A stretch of DNA of 64,000 nt, taken from contig OX381717.1 of the NCBI GenBank assembly GCA_947462335.1, forward strand, positions 44,125,523-44,189,522. The letters are read 5' to 3'. How positions within the stretch are numbered: position 1 is the stretch's first letter; every line of letters begins with the position of its first letter. The translations under genes and the position numbers were made by a program. A model generated the notes under the pieces. That model saw only the letters and a list, made by a program, of their open reading frames with translations, was not told the DNA's origin and searched no databases. The stretch comes from Harmothoe impar. Its lineage: Eukaryota > Annelida > Polychaeta > Phyllodocida > Polynoidae. This document shows positions 25,001-34,630 of this stretch, piece after piece.

Positions 25001-25422
25001 CTAATGAGTATAGGATTCAGAGGTCGTCTATAGAAGTTAATAGTGATGCTACTTTGTCGGGGCTCAGCCCCACTATTTGTAGACTTTGGAATACTGTTCA
25101 TATCAGCCGGTAGCGAGGTTACCGACGGGGACTTAACCAAACTCGTCTGCCGGTCCATATCTTGAGACATTCCTCGTAAAAGTCGTATCGTCTTTCTCTC
25201 AGACTTTATAACATCCGGTGTCGAGGAACAAAAAGTCTCTTTCATATTTTCGGAGGATTTACTCCCAGAGTACTGTAGCCCCTGCGCCCCATCTTGTATA
25301 TTCGCGACTTGACAGCAACTCCGGGGCGGAATACTGATCGAGGAGATTTCATTGGCGATGGGTGCTCCTGGGGAGGGTGTCGGACGGGCTGGCGGAGGCG
25401 AGCTCGCCTCCGTAGAACTCAT
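16059..25422 (-). CDS. Uncharacterised 1210-aa protein with disordered N-terminus, PPxY motif and novel C-terminal region
   Basis: Ten exons join in phase on the minus strand: 25422-23108, 22554-22417, 21707-21534, 21149-21004, 20464-20300, 19561-19400, 18795-18642, 17373-17264, 16785-16647 and 16188-16059 (TGA). Total 3633 nt. Exon 1 alone encodes about 771 residues rich in Ser, Thr, Pro, Asn and Gln, hence probably disordered. Near its end three R-x-S-[LVM]-D-x-[FLI] repeats occur (RDSLDSF, RNSVDNL, RSSMDNI). Exon 2 gives EPPPSYEEAIG, a PPxY motif (about residues 778-781) of the kind bound by WW domains of NEDD4-type ligases. Exons 3-10 encode about 400 residues rich in Trp, Tyr and hydrophobic residues (QVAQWW, RFLRIWYSR, TVNRVLHWLRL, DQEHWIHCIRVYLVGEY) that look globular. 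I do not recognise this domain. Intron 7 uses a GC donor. Most introns contain transposable-element remnants. Exon structure is confident; function is unknown. Confidence 0.85.
17394..17864 (-). mobile_element. Solo-LTR-like insertion, 471 bp, inside intron 7
   Basis: Flanked by a 5-bp direct duplication TCATG (17389-17393 and 17865-17869), with short inverted ends TATTAC...GTAATA. On the minus strand it has a TATATAAGACC box (about 17685) and AATAAAGACTG (about 17485) downstream, the order expected in an LTR. GC content contrasts with the host intron. It starts about 20 bp from the exon 8 acceptor. The missing TG...CA ends make the class uncertain. Confidence 0.65.
18080..18265. repeat. Palindromic MITE-like family, copy in intron 7
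   Basis: Contains GGTCGGCATGATGCATGAAT, GCAGGGCTGCATGAATGCAT and CATTAAAGCACTATG. Confidence 0.8.
19870..20260. repeat. Palindromic MITE-like family, copy interrupted by a nested element
   Basis: GGCGAGTTACTTGC and GGGCTGCATTCAACCA on the left, CATAGCCCTTGAAGGGTTAA on the right. The two halves meet exactly at the TA-flanked insertion 20019-20237. Lies in intron 5 of the 1210-aa gene. Confidence 0.8.
20019..20237. repeat. TA-flanked CCGTAAA-family element nested in a palindromic MITE
   Basis: 219 bp, starts CCATAAAACCTCGCGTATAG and ends TTATACGCAAGGTTTTACAG, with TA on both sides (20017-20018, 20238-20239). Same internal GGATCGGCACAGAGTCAG and GTGCGGCTTATA segments as the copy at 8357-8579. 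Confidence 0.83.
21905..22140. repeat. Palindromic MITE-like family, copy in intron 2
   Basis: Two nested hairpins: CATTTGTCGTCATGACGCAC, then ATGCATTGAATGCATCACTG and GGTGAGGTACTCGCTAGGGC. Confidence 0.7.
22165..22407. repeat. TIR element with GGCCAAAAAAAAA ends directly after a splice donor
   Basis: GGCCAAAAAAAAA...GTTTGTTTCAGGT at 22165-22198 is matched in reverse by ACCTGAAACAAAC...TTTTTTTTTGGCC ending at 22407. Inside are GACCGACCCTA repeats. 243 bp, no coding frame. Only nine intron bases separate it from exon 2 of the 1210-aa gene (exon edge 22417). Confidence 0.85.
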
Positions 25423-26060
25423 AGCTGAGCCGTTATTCCTTTTTCAAGAGATCAGATCTGCAAGAGAAATAAAAGGGGAGTTGAAGGTCATTGCAGTGAC
25501 ATTGCATATATGGTGCTAAGAATGGTTAATAAATCTTTGATACCTCGAGGTTGTTCAATTACGGGCATGATGTCTCAATGAAGCAACAGTGAGACAGGCG
25601 AGTTACTCACCAGCATTGCATTGGTACATCATGCCAACCGATAAAGAGTCTATCAACCAGATATGGGTCAGAAGGATGTATCTAGGCAGCTCTGGTAAGT
25701 TACTCACCGGTGCTGCCCTTAAAGGGTTAGGGAGTGCAAGTTAATATTGGTTTCATTGCTGCAAGACATCACTAGAAGTTAGACTACAATGTCATGGTCA
25801 ATCATAATCAACATGCGGAAATCATCATGCTTCTCGTGCGAGGTATCAATCATCATAAAAAGTACAAAATATTTCCAATTTAAAAAAAATGCAAATATTG
25901 AATGAATTAATTAGTTTCATCGAGTGGATAAATACATGGTGATTGAAATAGTAGACCGGGTCTTACCGTCACTTCCTGATGCCGCAACTCATTGTAATTT
26001 GCGGGTCGCGTTCGGAGAGACGATACTCCGCTGGTGGGTCTCACGCACAGGGAGGCAACG
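25423..26060 (-). promoter_or_regulatory. Probable 5'UTR exon, 5'UTR intron and start region of the 1210-aa gene
   Basis: Upstream of the ATG at 25422 there is an acceptor TTTCTCTTGCAG (exon restarts at 25457). About 0.5 kb further upstream is a good donor, GTGACG followed by GTAAGACC, with the exon edge at 25967. Just upstream of that edge lies CAGGAAGTGAC, an ETS-type site often found at animal promoters, in a locally GC-richer block (25967-26060). The transcription start is inferred. Confidence 0.45.
25530..25735. repeat. Palindromic MITE-like family, copy in the 5'UTR intron
   Basis: CAGGCGAGTTACTCACCAGC, CATTGGTACATCATGCC, then GGTAAGTTACTCACCGGTGC and CCTTAAAGGGTTAG. Confidence 0.75.
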
Positions 26061-26089
26061 CATGCATGCACATTCTTGGTTATTGGGTA

Positions 26090-26400
26090 GTTTGATTGGT
26101 GAATCAATCAATTGATGAATCAACTGATTGGTGAATGATTTGATTGGTGAATCAATTGATCAGTAAATGAGTTGATTGGTATATGAGATGAGTGGAATTA
26201 ATTGTAAATGGACTGATATGTGAATGAGTTGATTGGTGAATGAATGAATGAATGAATGAATGAATGAATGAATGAATGAATGAATGAATGAATGAATGAA
26301 TGCATGAATGAATGAATGAAATGAAAAAATTGTTGATTGATGAATAAAATTTCTGATGAATTAATTGATTGGTGAATGAATGATTGATGAACAAATCAAG
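26090..26400. repeat. GAAT tetranucleotide microsatellite with degenerate GATTGGTGAATCA flanks
   Basis: An almost pure (GAAT)n tract of about 95 bp at 26228-26320. On both sides it is embedded in imperfect 12-14-bp repeats GATTGGTGAATGA/GATTGGTGAATCA. Confidence 0.92.
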
Positions 26401-27286
26401 TGATTAATGGATAAAATGGTAAAAGAAAGCATTGTTAGGCATCACATCAGCGCTAGTCAGTCGATACCAGCACATCAAATGTTTTATTTTTGCTCTGACA
26501 AAATAAAATCACGGTAGATGTCTAAATCTTGAAATCCTGTAGGTATCCATTTGATTAAAATCCTCACCAACATTTCGCCACTGTTAAGAGTAGTTTCCCT
26601 ATATATAAAACGGCATTAGTTAGTTCGCTGGTACCACCATGTTGATTGTATATATAAAACACACATACACATTAAAGGTTTATAAAAGCCCGGCGACACT
26701 CATCATAAAACCTACAATAAAGGGGGGAAACTTATTTCCATTTTTTTCCTTCAGTTTTTTTATGCAATAAACTTTCTGTGTTTGGTAAACTTTGCCACAG
26801 TTTTAGCACAGTGTGGCCAGGCTTTAAGTTTATTACTAAGACATTATAGTAGTAAGCTACTACCGGTAGTAGTGGTAAGTTAATCACTGGATAAGCCTTG
26901 CAGACTATAACATTATGTATATACACTACAAGGACACATACCATGCAATGTTATTGGGTATCATGCCTCTCTAAAAATCATCCATTGCTTTATTCTGGGT
27001 AGGAGGCGGGGGTATTCAATAATATGTTTGTTATAAATTTATTTGGGTTATTCCAAGGTGACGCAGCTTGGCGCAAATAACAGGCGGTCATTTGACGGTG
27101 GATTCGAGCACGTCAAATTCTAAGCAATCTAACATTCGGATTAGGTTACGTTGAGTCGGGTCGGCAGAAGTCGGTCGGTAGCAAAAGGTGCAGTTATGAC
27201 GCTGGGCTGTTCAGGTTACATGCAACAAGGCAAAGTGTGACTCAATTATTTGTATATCTTTAGATGCTGCATAGTCATTTTATGCA
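26401..27286. other. Unassigned AT-rich spacer
   Basis: No coding frame with support and no repeat that I can define. Confidence 0.45.
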
Positions 27287-27289
27287 TTA

Positions 27290-27622
27290 GGCCACACTTT
27301 AAAAAAAAGTCTGTTTCCGGTGGACCGGCCAGGTGAGATTGATAAACCAGGCCACCTGGCGTTAAATTAAAAAACATAAATTTTCCACTGGGGACTGATA
27401 TGTCTCAGGCTATGGTGACAGCTGTAATATGAGCTGATATGAGTCTGGCAGAGAGGGGATGAGAAATATACTGATATCAATACTATGCGTTACATTGAGC
27501 CTGACATCTCAACTATCAAAAGGGGGAAAAGATCTTGAAAAAAAAAAATTTGCGGCCGCCCGGGTGAGTTATTTTTAGCCCACCAGCTCCACCGGAAACA
27601 TAACTCTTTCTTAAGTGTGGCC
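27290..27622. repeat. TIR element with GGCCACACTT ends and TTA target duplication, 333 bp
   Basis: GGCCACACTT...GTTTCCGGTGGA at the left pairs with TCCACCGGAAAC...AAGTGTGGCC at the right. TTA lies immediately outside each end (27287-27289, 27623-27625). Three-base TWA duplications are typical of PIF/Harbinger insertions; no transposase is present. Confidence 0.85.
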
Positions 27623-27625
27623 TTA

Positions 27626-27720
27626 TGATTATGCCCTGCAGCGTCATGAGACATAAATGCAGCCTTGGGTGGATACACTCCCAAGGTTCATTGCCGCTTC
27701 ACCATTGGGAGAATCCTATA
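27626..27720. repeat. Palindromic MITE-like family, partial copy
   Basis: TTATGCCCTGCAGCGTCATG, AAATGCAGCCTTGGGTGGAT, CACTCCCAAGG. Abuts the TTA-flanked element. Confidence 0.6.
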
Positions 27721-27924
27721 GGGGCCTAATAGAATACATTTTAGACTAATGAAACAATTCACTGGCCTTCACTGCAGAACTCTTAGGGTGCATTATATGA
27801 CAACTGGTACCCATTGTGATAGCTGTTATTAGTGTTTATTATACGATATGGGCTTACAGCGTGCTTTTTACGTGATATTCACGTTCTTATATTGGTGCAT
27901 ACAGGAGACTTGGGGGGGTGCATT

Positions 27925-28030
27925 TTTGGATATCAGAACGATTCTGAATGGGGATTTCAGAATCGTTCTGATATCCTGAATATCAGAACGATTCTGAATG
28001 GGAGTGGATATCAGAACGATTTGGAATATC
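27925..28030. repeat. Short array of inverted and direct ATATCAGAACGATTCTGAAT copies
   Basis: The 20-base motif (itself containing AGAATCGTTCT-type symmetry) appears three times direct and once inverted within about 100 bp. The second, inverted copy makes a near-perfect hairpin with the first. Confidence 0.85.
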
Positions 28031-28034
28031 GTCA

Positions 28035-28150
28035 CCCATAAAATCCGAGGTTCTATGGAGACTCGAACACGCTACATCAAGACTTGAAGTCTGACGTGCT
28101 AACCACCAGGCCGTGGAGGCGCTGGTAGAGGGAGGAGGCGAAACAAGGAG
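28035..28150 (-). mobile_element. tRNA-derived SINE-like head
   Basis: On the minus strand GCCTGGTGGTTAGCACGTCA resembles an RNA polymerase III A box and GTGTTCGAGTCTCC a B box, about 35 bases apart. The anticodon arm does not fold properly, so a SINE head or tRNA pseudogene is more likely than a functional tRNA. Confidence 0.5.
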
Positions 28151-28354
28151 TCTACAGGCGGATTTCCAGCCCTGTAGGACCATTATCTACCGAGTTACAG
28201 AAGAAAAGGCATTTTTTGGTATAATTTCTTTGAAAATCAATATTTTTTTCTAATTTCTTTTTTACTATAAAGGTAGAAGTTGGACTTTACTTCCCCTTTC
28301 GTTAAAATAATTCTAGGGATTTTTTTTCACATAGAAACCCTTTAAAAATGGTTC

Positions 28355-28445
28355 GTTTCCACCCAGGCTCGATCCGGGTACCCCTGGTGTGTGAGGCGAA
28401 GTCGCTAGCGCCCATGCCTATCCGGCTGTGGTGAATGTGGAGGGA
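28355..28445 (-). mobile_element. Second tRNA-like SINE-type fragment
   Basis: Minus strand: GGATAGGCATGGGCGCTAGC (A-box-like) followed by GTACCCGGATCGAGCCTGGG (B-box-like, tRNA T-arm geometry). No clean cloverleaf. Same orientation as the preceding one, about 250 bp away. Confidence 0.45.
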
Positions 28446-28527
28446 AACGCTGGTTAGGTTATAACATCGCCCCAAGCTGGCCCCCTTACAAATTCTATGT
28501 TGGACTCAGTGTTGGAGATTGAGGGCA

Positions 28528-28656
28528 TGACGTCACCAGGCTCCCACCAATCAGCGAGCAGGGTTGGTGGGAGGTCAAAACAACATGGCGCTACTGGTGT
28601 ACGAGTGATATTCAGTCAATAATCCTTCAAAATGGCGAAATTAGGACGTTTTAAAG
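28528..28656 (+). promoter_or_regulatory. Promoter-like block with candidate first coding exon MAKLGRFK
   Basis: A perfect CRE TGACGTCA (28528-28535) is followed by a CCAAT box CCAATCAGC (28547-28555) and two YY1-like CAACATGGCG/AAAATGGCG sites (28581-28590, 28630-28637), in promoter-like order within 110 bp. The second ATG (28632) opens ATG GCG AAA TTA GGA CGT TTT AAA G followed by a GTAATT donor, a plausible tiny first exon. The first ATG (28585) runs into a stop after seven codons. I could not find the downstream exons, so the gene is unidentified. Confidence 0.45.
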
Positions 28657-28692
28657 GTAATTAAAGACATTTGAATGGAAATATTGTATAAT

Positions 28693-28828
28693 AAACCTAA
28701 TAATATATGAATATCGCCGACCTTGGGGGGTGTATAGATGAATAACGACCTCGGTGCTACGCACCTCGGTTCGTTATTCATCAATACACCCCCCGCGGTC
28801 GGCGATATTCATATATTATTGGTTAAAT
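28693..28828. repeat. Near-perfect hairpin, arms ~58 bp
   Basis: AATAATATATGAATATCGCC GACC... on the left is matched by ...GGTC GGCGATATTCATATATTATT on the right; the centre is CTCGGTGCTACGCACCTCGG. Only a few mismatches. It sits about 40 bp inside the putative intron after the candidate first exon. Confidence 0.88.
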
Positions 28829-29164
28829 ATCTCGCTAGTACCAGATCAAGCAATGGCCACCCGCATAAGGAGTCCCACCAGTCAGGAATATGACTCGTAC
28901 AAACCGTGGCTTCCACGCGATAATTTCCAGTACCTAATATATGAACTAACAAAGTTGGTAAATGCCTGGCAAACTTACCTAAATAGCCCCCAAGGTACTA
29001 CTCTACGATGCAAGATGGTATTACTCTAATCTAAGATGTCTTAGTGAAGCTACTAGACATCGACCTAAGCCTAGAGTACCAGCCTAAACTGTGATACAAT
29101 GCATATCTGTGAGGGGAGGGGCGGAGACCTGACATACACCTCTTATCACTGTAATGATAAGCCC

Positions 29165-29345
29165 AAAGTTCTTTGAGGGTCGCATACTGCTTTGATACAG
29201 TATGCTATCTGTCGTCATGATGCATGTATCATGTCGACCCCTCAAGTATCAACCCTGTAGGGGTGGCATGATGCTTGAATGCAGCCTTTGGGAGTTACTG
29301 CATTCATGTATCATGACGACAAAGGGTACCTGGTACCATATAAAT
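29165..29345. repeat. Palindromic MITE-like family, copy
   Basis: GGGTCGCATACTGCTTTGAT, ATGCTATCTGTCGTCATGATGC, GGGGTGGCATGATGCTTGAA and CATTCATGTATCATGACGAC in order. Confidence 0.82.
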
Positions 29346-29362
29346 ACCCTAGATAGGCCCTA

Positions 29363-29649
29363 AGGGAGTGCTCATTTTTTAACAACAGGGGGGGGGTGGT
29401 GAGATTTCGCGCGGAGTGCGTGAATTTTTTTCACCCCCCCCCCGGCAGGCCGAAATTCACGCGCGTTGACGCCCCTTTGTAGCATAGTAACGCGCGGGCT
29501 TTCCCCCTCAAAACAGGTTGAATTATTTTGCCCCCCCCCAAGAGGGGTCTGAATTTTTTACCCCCCCCCTCCGGTCAAGGGGTCCAAAGTTTAACCCCCC
29601 CCCCCCAAATCCACCACCCCCCCCTGTTGTTAAAAAATGAGCACTCCCT
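29363..29649. repeat. TAA-flanked GGGAGTG element (G/C-homopolymer MITE), copy 1
   Basis: GGGAGTGCTCATTTTTTAAC to GTTAAAAAATGAGCACTCCC, with TAA on both sides. Inner arms are long G then C runs (GGGGGGGTGGTG...CCACCCCCCCC). PIF/Harbinger-like by its 3-bp duplication. Confidence 0.88.
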
Positions 29650-29849
29650 AATGCACTATTGAATGGGCAAACTGGTCGAGGCCTACTTCAACTTTAATAT
29701 ATATAGGTACTATAAATTATATAAGTCACCTACACAATGTAGATGACTGTTTTGGTATGTGATGGGGGCAGTGCCAGTGGATAGTGATCTCTAGTTTATG
29801 GAACCTTCTGTAAAGGTACTGGTACACTATAGGCCTACAGACACTGTAA

Positions 29850-29955
29850 AACCTTGCATAGCAGCCACGGCTTGTAAAATAATCAGGATCCGAGGGCGGA
29901 TTATATAGGATTCTCCCATGGTTGGGGTGAGGCTTATACAAGTGTTTTTAGAAGT
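29850..29955. repeat. Degenerate CCGTAAA-family fragment
   Basis: ACTGTAAAACCTTGCATAGC, CCACGGCTTGTAAAATAATC and GGTGAGGCTTATACAAGTG align to the left half of the TA-flanked family. Confidence 0.6.
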
Positions 29956-29980
29956 AGATCTAGATCTACTGTTCTAAGGC

Positions 29981-30245
29981 TAAGGGAGTGGTCATTTTTT
30001 AACAACGGGGGAGGGGGTGGATTGGGGGGGGGACTAAAAGAATTTGGACCTCTTGAAGGGAAGGGACCAAAAAAATTGCATCCCTTTTTTGTGAAAAAGC
30101 CTGCGGGTTATTATAGCTCAAAGGGGTCAACTGCGCTCAATTTCAACTTGCCTGAGCTGAGGGGGGGGGGGGCCTAAAAAATTTCGACCCGCTCGTGCGA
30201 AAATTCACTGCCCCCCATCCCCCCCACCCCGTTGTTCAAAAATGA
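29981..30245. repeat. GGGAGTG element, copy 2 (right end diverged)
   Basis: AAGGGAGTGGTCATTTTTTA start and a CCCCGTTGTTCAAAAATGAC right arm; the right terminus no longer matches. Confidence 0.8.
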
Positions 30246-30450
30246 CCTGGGTACGAGTCATTCAATAAATGATTTATTTGATACTGCTGCCGAGTACCGT
30301 AGCCTACAGTCAGTACTATTAGCTGAGCCTGAGAATTGTTTTGTTGATTTTCACCAAAACACATGCCGCTACATAGAATAATAAGTATTAATCTTGAACC
30401 CCCCCCCCCCCCGCCCAAGGCTGAAGACACAACAATAGGCTAGGCTTAGT

Positions 30451-30830
30451 AAGGGAGTGATCATTTTTTAACAACAGGGCGGGGTTGGTGGATTTGGGGG
30501 GGGGGGACCAAAAAAATTTGGACCCCTTGAAGGGGGGGAACCAAAAAAATTTGGACCCCTCTTGAGGGGCCCCCTCAAGATTTTTTTGGTCCCCCCCTCA
30601 GGGGGGGACCAAAAAAATTGCACCCCTTTTTAGTGAAAAGGCCAGCGCATTACTATAGATCAAAGGGGTCGGCCGCGGTCAATTTCGGCCGGCCTGAGGG
30701 GGGGGGGGGACCAAAAAAGTTTCAACCCCTCCCATGGGGGGGGGGGGGGACCAAAAAAATGTCAACCCGCCCGCCCAAAAATCCACCGACCCCCCCCCCC
30801 CCCCTGTTGTTAAAAAGTGACCACTCCCTA
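30451..30830. repeat. GGGAGTG element, copy 3
   Basis: TAA, GGGAGTGATCATTTTTTAAC ... GTTAAAAAGTGACCACTCCC, TAA. Internal GGACCAAAAAAATT blocks repeat in both orientations. Confidence 0.86.
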
Positions 30831-31964
30831 AGTTCTGATTTTGCAAATAGGCCTCCGTAGGCGTAGGTCTACTTTGAACTATAATATCTATATCAAGCCC
30901 CTCCCCCCCCCCCCAACACACACACACACACAGATGTCAGTTGTCACAGTGACACACAGATCTGTTTACCTAGTGTCATAATTAAAAGTTCGTCAAATTC
31001 AATTTCTTTTGTAAATGCACATGCATCTATGATCTAGATTTTGAGAGAATATGATAAAAGGCTCCCCTTTATTTCAGACGAACGAATGACTATACAACTT
31101 AAGTTACACTAGGCTAGTTGCAGCCTCCGACTCCAAGGAGCAAGAGCCAAGACTTCCGAAGTGAAGTGAGTGACTCACTTGAAACTTGAGTGAGTCGGGT
31201 CTAGGTTTGAACTCCTCCAATCGCTCTACTAATCTAGTCGTTTATCAATCAGCTTACGCATAAACTGATTCTTTTCATTTTGATCTACCTCCCAAAGAAA
31301 TGCCAAACTCACCTCTACTCGTTGAAGTTATCAAACATCTTGGAAAGATTTCTAGCGAGACAAACAAGAAATCTCGTCTTGATTTCGACCTACTTCCTGT
31401 TTTCAATATTGCAAATTGTGCGCGGTTGTACCAGTTGCAACGACCAGAGGACGGCGTTTTAGTTACAGCGTTCGCCGCAGTGTGGCAGCACATGAATTAT
31501 TGCTTTGGCGCCTCCGCCAAATCATTTTGGCATCAGTCTGAAGCACTCTTTGGCATCCAATGGCTCCATCGAAAAAGCACAGGGCCTTTCCTTTGCACCA
31601 AGACAGATTCAATGTAGGCCTATATTGCTTACCATGACCTGAATGTAGGGCCTAGGGCTATCCTTAAGGTAGGCTAGGTAGGCCTAGATGACCTGATTGT
31701 AATCCTAAGGGTCTAGGCGACATTATTCTTGAATCTTGAATTTCTTTATGGCTATACATATTAGACCAATCTTGATGGTAGGATCACAAATCATTTATTA
31801 GGCCTATACCTGTGGGGCCAATAGTTTCAGATGGTCATAGAAAATTTAACCTTTTAGGGTAAAATTGATAAATAGACATTTTTGCAGAAAGCAACAGAAA
31901 ATGGGATTACATTTTTCTCAGGAGGTTTTATTGCCATCAGCGTTGTTACAGTCATAGTTAATCC

Positions 31965-32185
31965 TTTAAGGGCACTATAGACTAGTAGTGCTTTACTACA
32001 CCATTAATTTTGTTATCATGATGCATGGGTGCACGAATAACTATAGCCGGTGTTCTTTCCATGCATCATACTGACTCTATGGGGTTGATACACGTTTGAA
32101 GGGTGTTCAATTCAGTTCTGGCATCGTGTTGGTGCATAGGCCTATATATCATGACGACAAATAACATGAAACCTTGAGGTATCGG
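31965..32185. repeat. Palindromic MITE-like family, copy
   Basis: AATCCTTTAAGGGCACTATA left end, GTTATCATGATGCATG, GGGGTTGATACACG, and a right ATCATGACGACAAATAACATG. Confidence 0.72.
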
Positions 32186-32646
32186 TGAGGTTTATGTGAC
32201 TAAATAGTACTGTCATTTCTATTTATACAAAAACCAGTCATACAACAACTCAAACTCGAAATTAAATAACTAATGAGAAATCCATACTGTATAATCATGC
32301 TGGTCAAATATAACAACTTATAATGGTACGTACAAATATACTAAGATCCTAAGAGGAGCAAACCAGGCCTGAATGGCAGCATGCAAAATTAAAAACAACA
32401 ACATTAGAGCTCAAGGTATTATCAGTTATTTTAGTTTCTTCATAATATGTCTTCCCCTCCATGTGCAGTGCATTAGCCCTTTAAATCTGGTTTAATACCT
32501 GCATGTTCATGATGCTCTCGAATAACACAATTTCATATACAGTTGAGAATGATTATACCCATGCCACCTCCCATCACCACACAAAATACAACAATATATA
32601 GAATATTGGAAATTGTGATATGTCAAGCGAAGCACTTTTACACATA

Positions 32647-33305
32647 CAGCAACTGTAAAAAAAGTGTTTAGAATCTAAACAGTTATTGTGTCCATTATTC
32701 TAAGCACTTATCAAAAGTGTTTAGATTCTAAACACTTATTAACTAAACACTTTAATGAGTGTTTAGGTTTTAAACACTTATTTGCAAAGTTCTAAACACT
32801 TATCTAAACACGTTTTACCTAAACACTTATTCAAAAGTATTAAGATTAAAAGTGTTTAGAACAAAAGTGTTTAGATAAGCGTTTAAAATCTAAACACTTA
32901 TTTAAAAGTGTTTAGGTTTTAAACACTTATTAGCTAAACACTTTGAATAAGTGTTTAGGTGTTTAATTTAATAGAAACATGTTTCGATTTATAGAAAAGT
33001 GTTTAGATTCTAAACACTTATCTAAACACTTTTTAGAATCTAAACACTTATCTGAACACTTTGTTCTAAACACTTTCAATCTAAATACTTTTAAGTGTTT
33101 AGGTTAAAAGTGTTTAAATGTTAAATGCTAAACACTTTTCATAATAGTGTTAAGATAAGTGTTTAGAACCTAAACACTTTGCAAATAAGTGTTTAAAACC
33201 TAAACACTTATTGAAGTGTTTAGCTGAAAAGTATTTAGAAGCTAAATGTGTTTAAAATAACGGACATAATAAGTGTTTAAATTCAAAACACTTATTTTAC
33301 AGGGT
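32647..33305. repeat. Foldback element built of alternating AAGTGTTTAG / CTAAACACTT units
   Basis: Roughly 40 copies of GTGTTTA or TAAACAC within 660 bp, mostly as inverted pairs around two to six bases. The outer arms match each other in reverse over about 55 bp (left CTGTAAAAAAAGTGTTTAG ... GTGTCCATTATT; right AATAACGGACATAAT ... TTTTACAG). No coding potential. Confidence 0.9.
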
Positions 33306-33585
33306 ACATTAGTGTTGTTTCAAGATACAATAGTATTGCAATAAGGCTAAAAGCAGTTAGGCCTACACCTTTGTCTTACAAGGGATCGTTGTCAAAACGA
33401 CAGACATTCTTTACAGTGTACAATTAGTTTGATCATTCATCGTTTTCTCTTGGTGCAAATTTAAAATCCTAAAGTTGTTTTTTTTTTCTGTGGGGGAGAG
33501 AGATATACTAAGCGATATTAGATCTACATTATATCAAAGTAACTCCTATCCCCATAAAGTTTAGCTGGAATTTGAGCTATCGTGA

Positions 33586-33692
33586 CCTCCCAGTAAACAA
33601 AAAAATGTTTCATTGTAACATAACGTTATATAACGTTAAAAACGTTATTTTGACGTAAAATAACATAATTATCTTTGTTAATTGGGCTGTAC
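33586..33692. repeat. Short AACGTT-rich MITE-like element
   Basis: CCAGTAAACAAAAAAATG ... TTTGTTAATTGGG ends; the inside alternates AACGTTATATAACGTT and AAAACGTTATTTTGACGT. Resembles the element at 48990-49112. Confidence 0.6.
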
Positions 33693-33699
33693 ATCACCA

Positions 33700-34630
33700 G
33701 CGCTGGTTATAACAATGATTATTTAAGGATCAAAATATTCAGACCAGTGAAGATATTGAAGTTGCAGCCTCGATTATTATTATATAACTATTCTATTGAT
33801 TTATAATCACTTCTACTTCGTTTTATTCTAATCACTTATAGATTGACTTTGTTACAGTATTGTTGTTAAATTATAGAAAAAAGGACATATAGGCCCTATG
33901 CTGATCAACTTACACTCAACATTGGTCATCTCGAATTAGGAATATTTTCCCAATATACCTTCATTTGATTCGCTCAAAAGGGTGTTTTCTGTATTTTTAT
34001 ATATACATGTATTATTTTTGCTCTGGCTGCTGGGAAATTCTGGTACATAAGTGGTTGTGTGGGGCAGTTTTCTTTTGCCTCTGGCTACTCAAAAAGGCTT
34101 CTGAAAAATCACATAATCCAAGAAATGAGGCGGCCTTAGGCTACATATATTCAGTCTCAGGTATATTGCTCAGGCCAAAACAAACAAAAGGTGTGTTTCG
34201 TGTTACATAGTCTGAAAATCTAGGTAGGTTAGGTCTGAATTATTTTTTTAGGTTATATATATTTTCTTTTACTTTGGCCTGAAAAGTACCCATGAATGGA
34301 CTCGCAAACTTCGGTGCCAACTCACGGACAATTAACGGCGTCGACTCATGGACTATCAAATTGAGTCTGAAATAGCCCAAAATTGGAAAACAAATCTAGG
34401 GTCAGTCCTGTTTGCTCTCAATTTAGCCAGTGTGCCAGTGGAGTCCCCTGGTGTCAAGTAATGACATTACAAGCAAAATAGTGCAGTTTCTGTAAGAGCC
34501 TAAAAGGCTGTAACCAACTATAGTGCAGTTTCAAAAGTACAGGTGCTGACTCAGTACAATAAAGTAGTACTCACTTATTACTAGACCTCAGACAAGGCAA
34601 CCTCAGATTCTTGTGTTCAGCCTTCTCTTC
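33700..34630. other. Unassigned spacer 3' of the intact TRIM-NHL gene
   Basis: No supported coding frame; the part nearest 34630 should contain the 3'UTR of the minus-strand gene, but no polyA signal stands out. Confidence 0.4.

Noticed and set aside
28060..28140. Functional tRNA gene on the minus strand
   Set aside because: A-box and B-box-like motifs exist, but the anticodon stem and acceptor stem do not fold properly; kept only as a SINE-like head.
30618..30927. Gly/Pro-rich open frames on both strands
   Set aside because: Translation of homopolymer arms of a MITE, not genes.
31080..31230. Possible SINE around GGTCTAGGTTTGAACTCC
   Set aside because: A single B-box-like match; no A box at the right distance on either strand.
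31300..31617. 105-aa plus-strand frame starting MPNSPLLVEVIKHLGKI
   Set aside because: Composition looks fairly protein-like, but I see no domain, no matching splice sites and no link to the promoter-like block at 28.5 kb. It could be a real small gene or retro-fragment; not supportable from the sequence alone.
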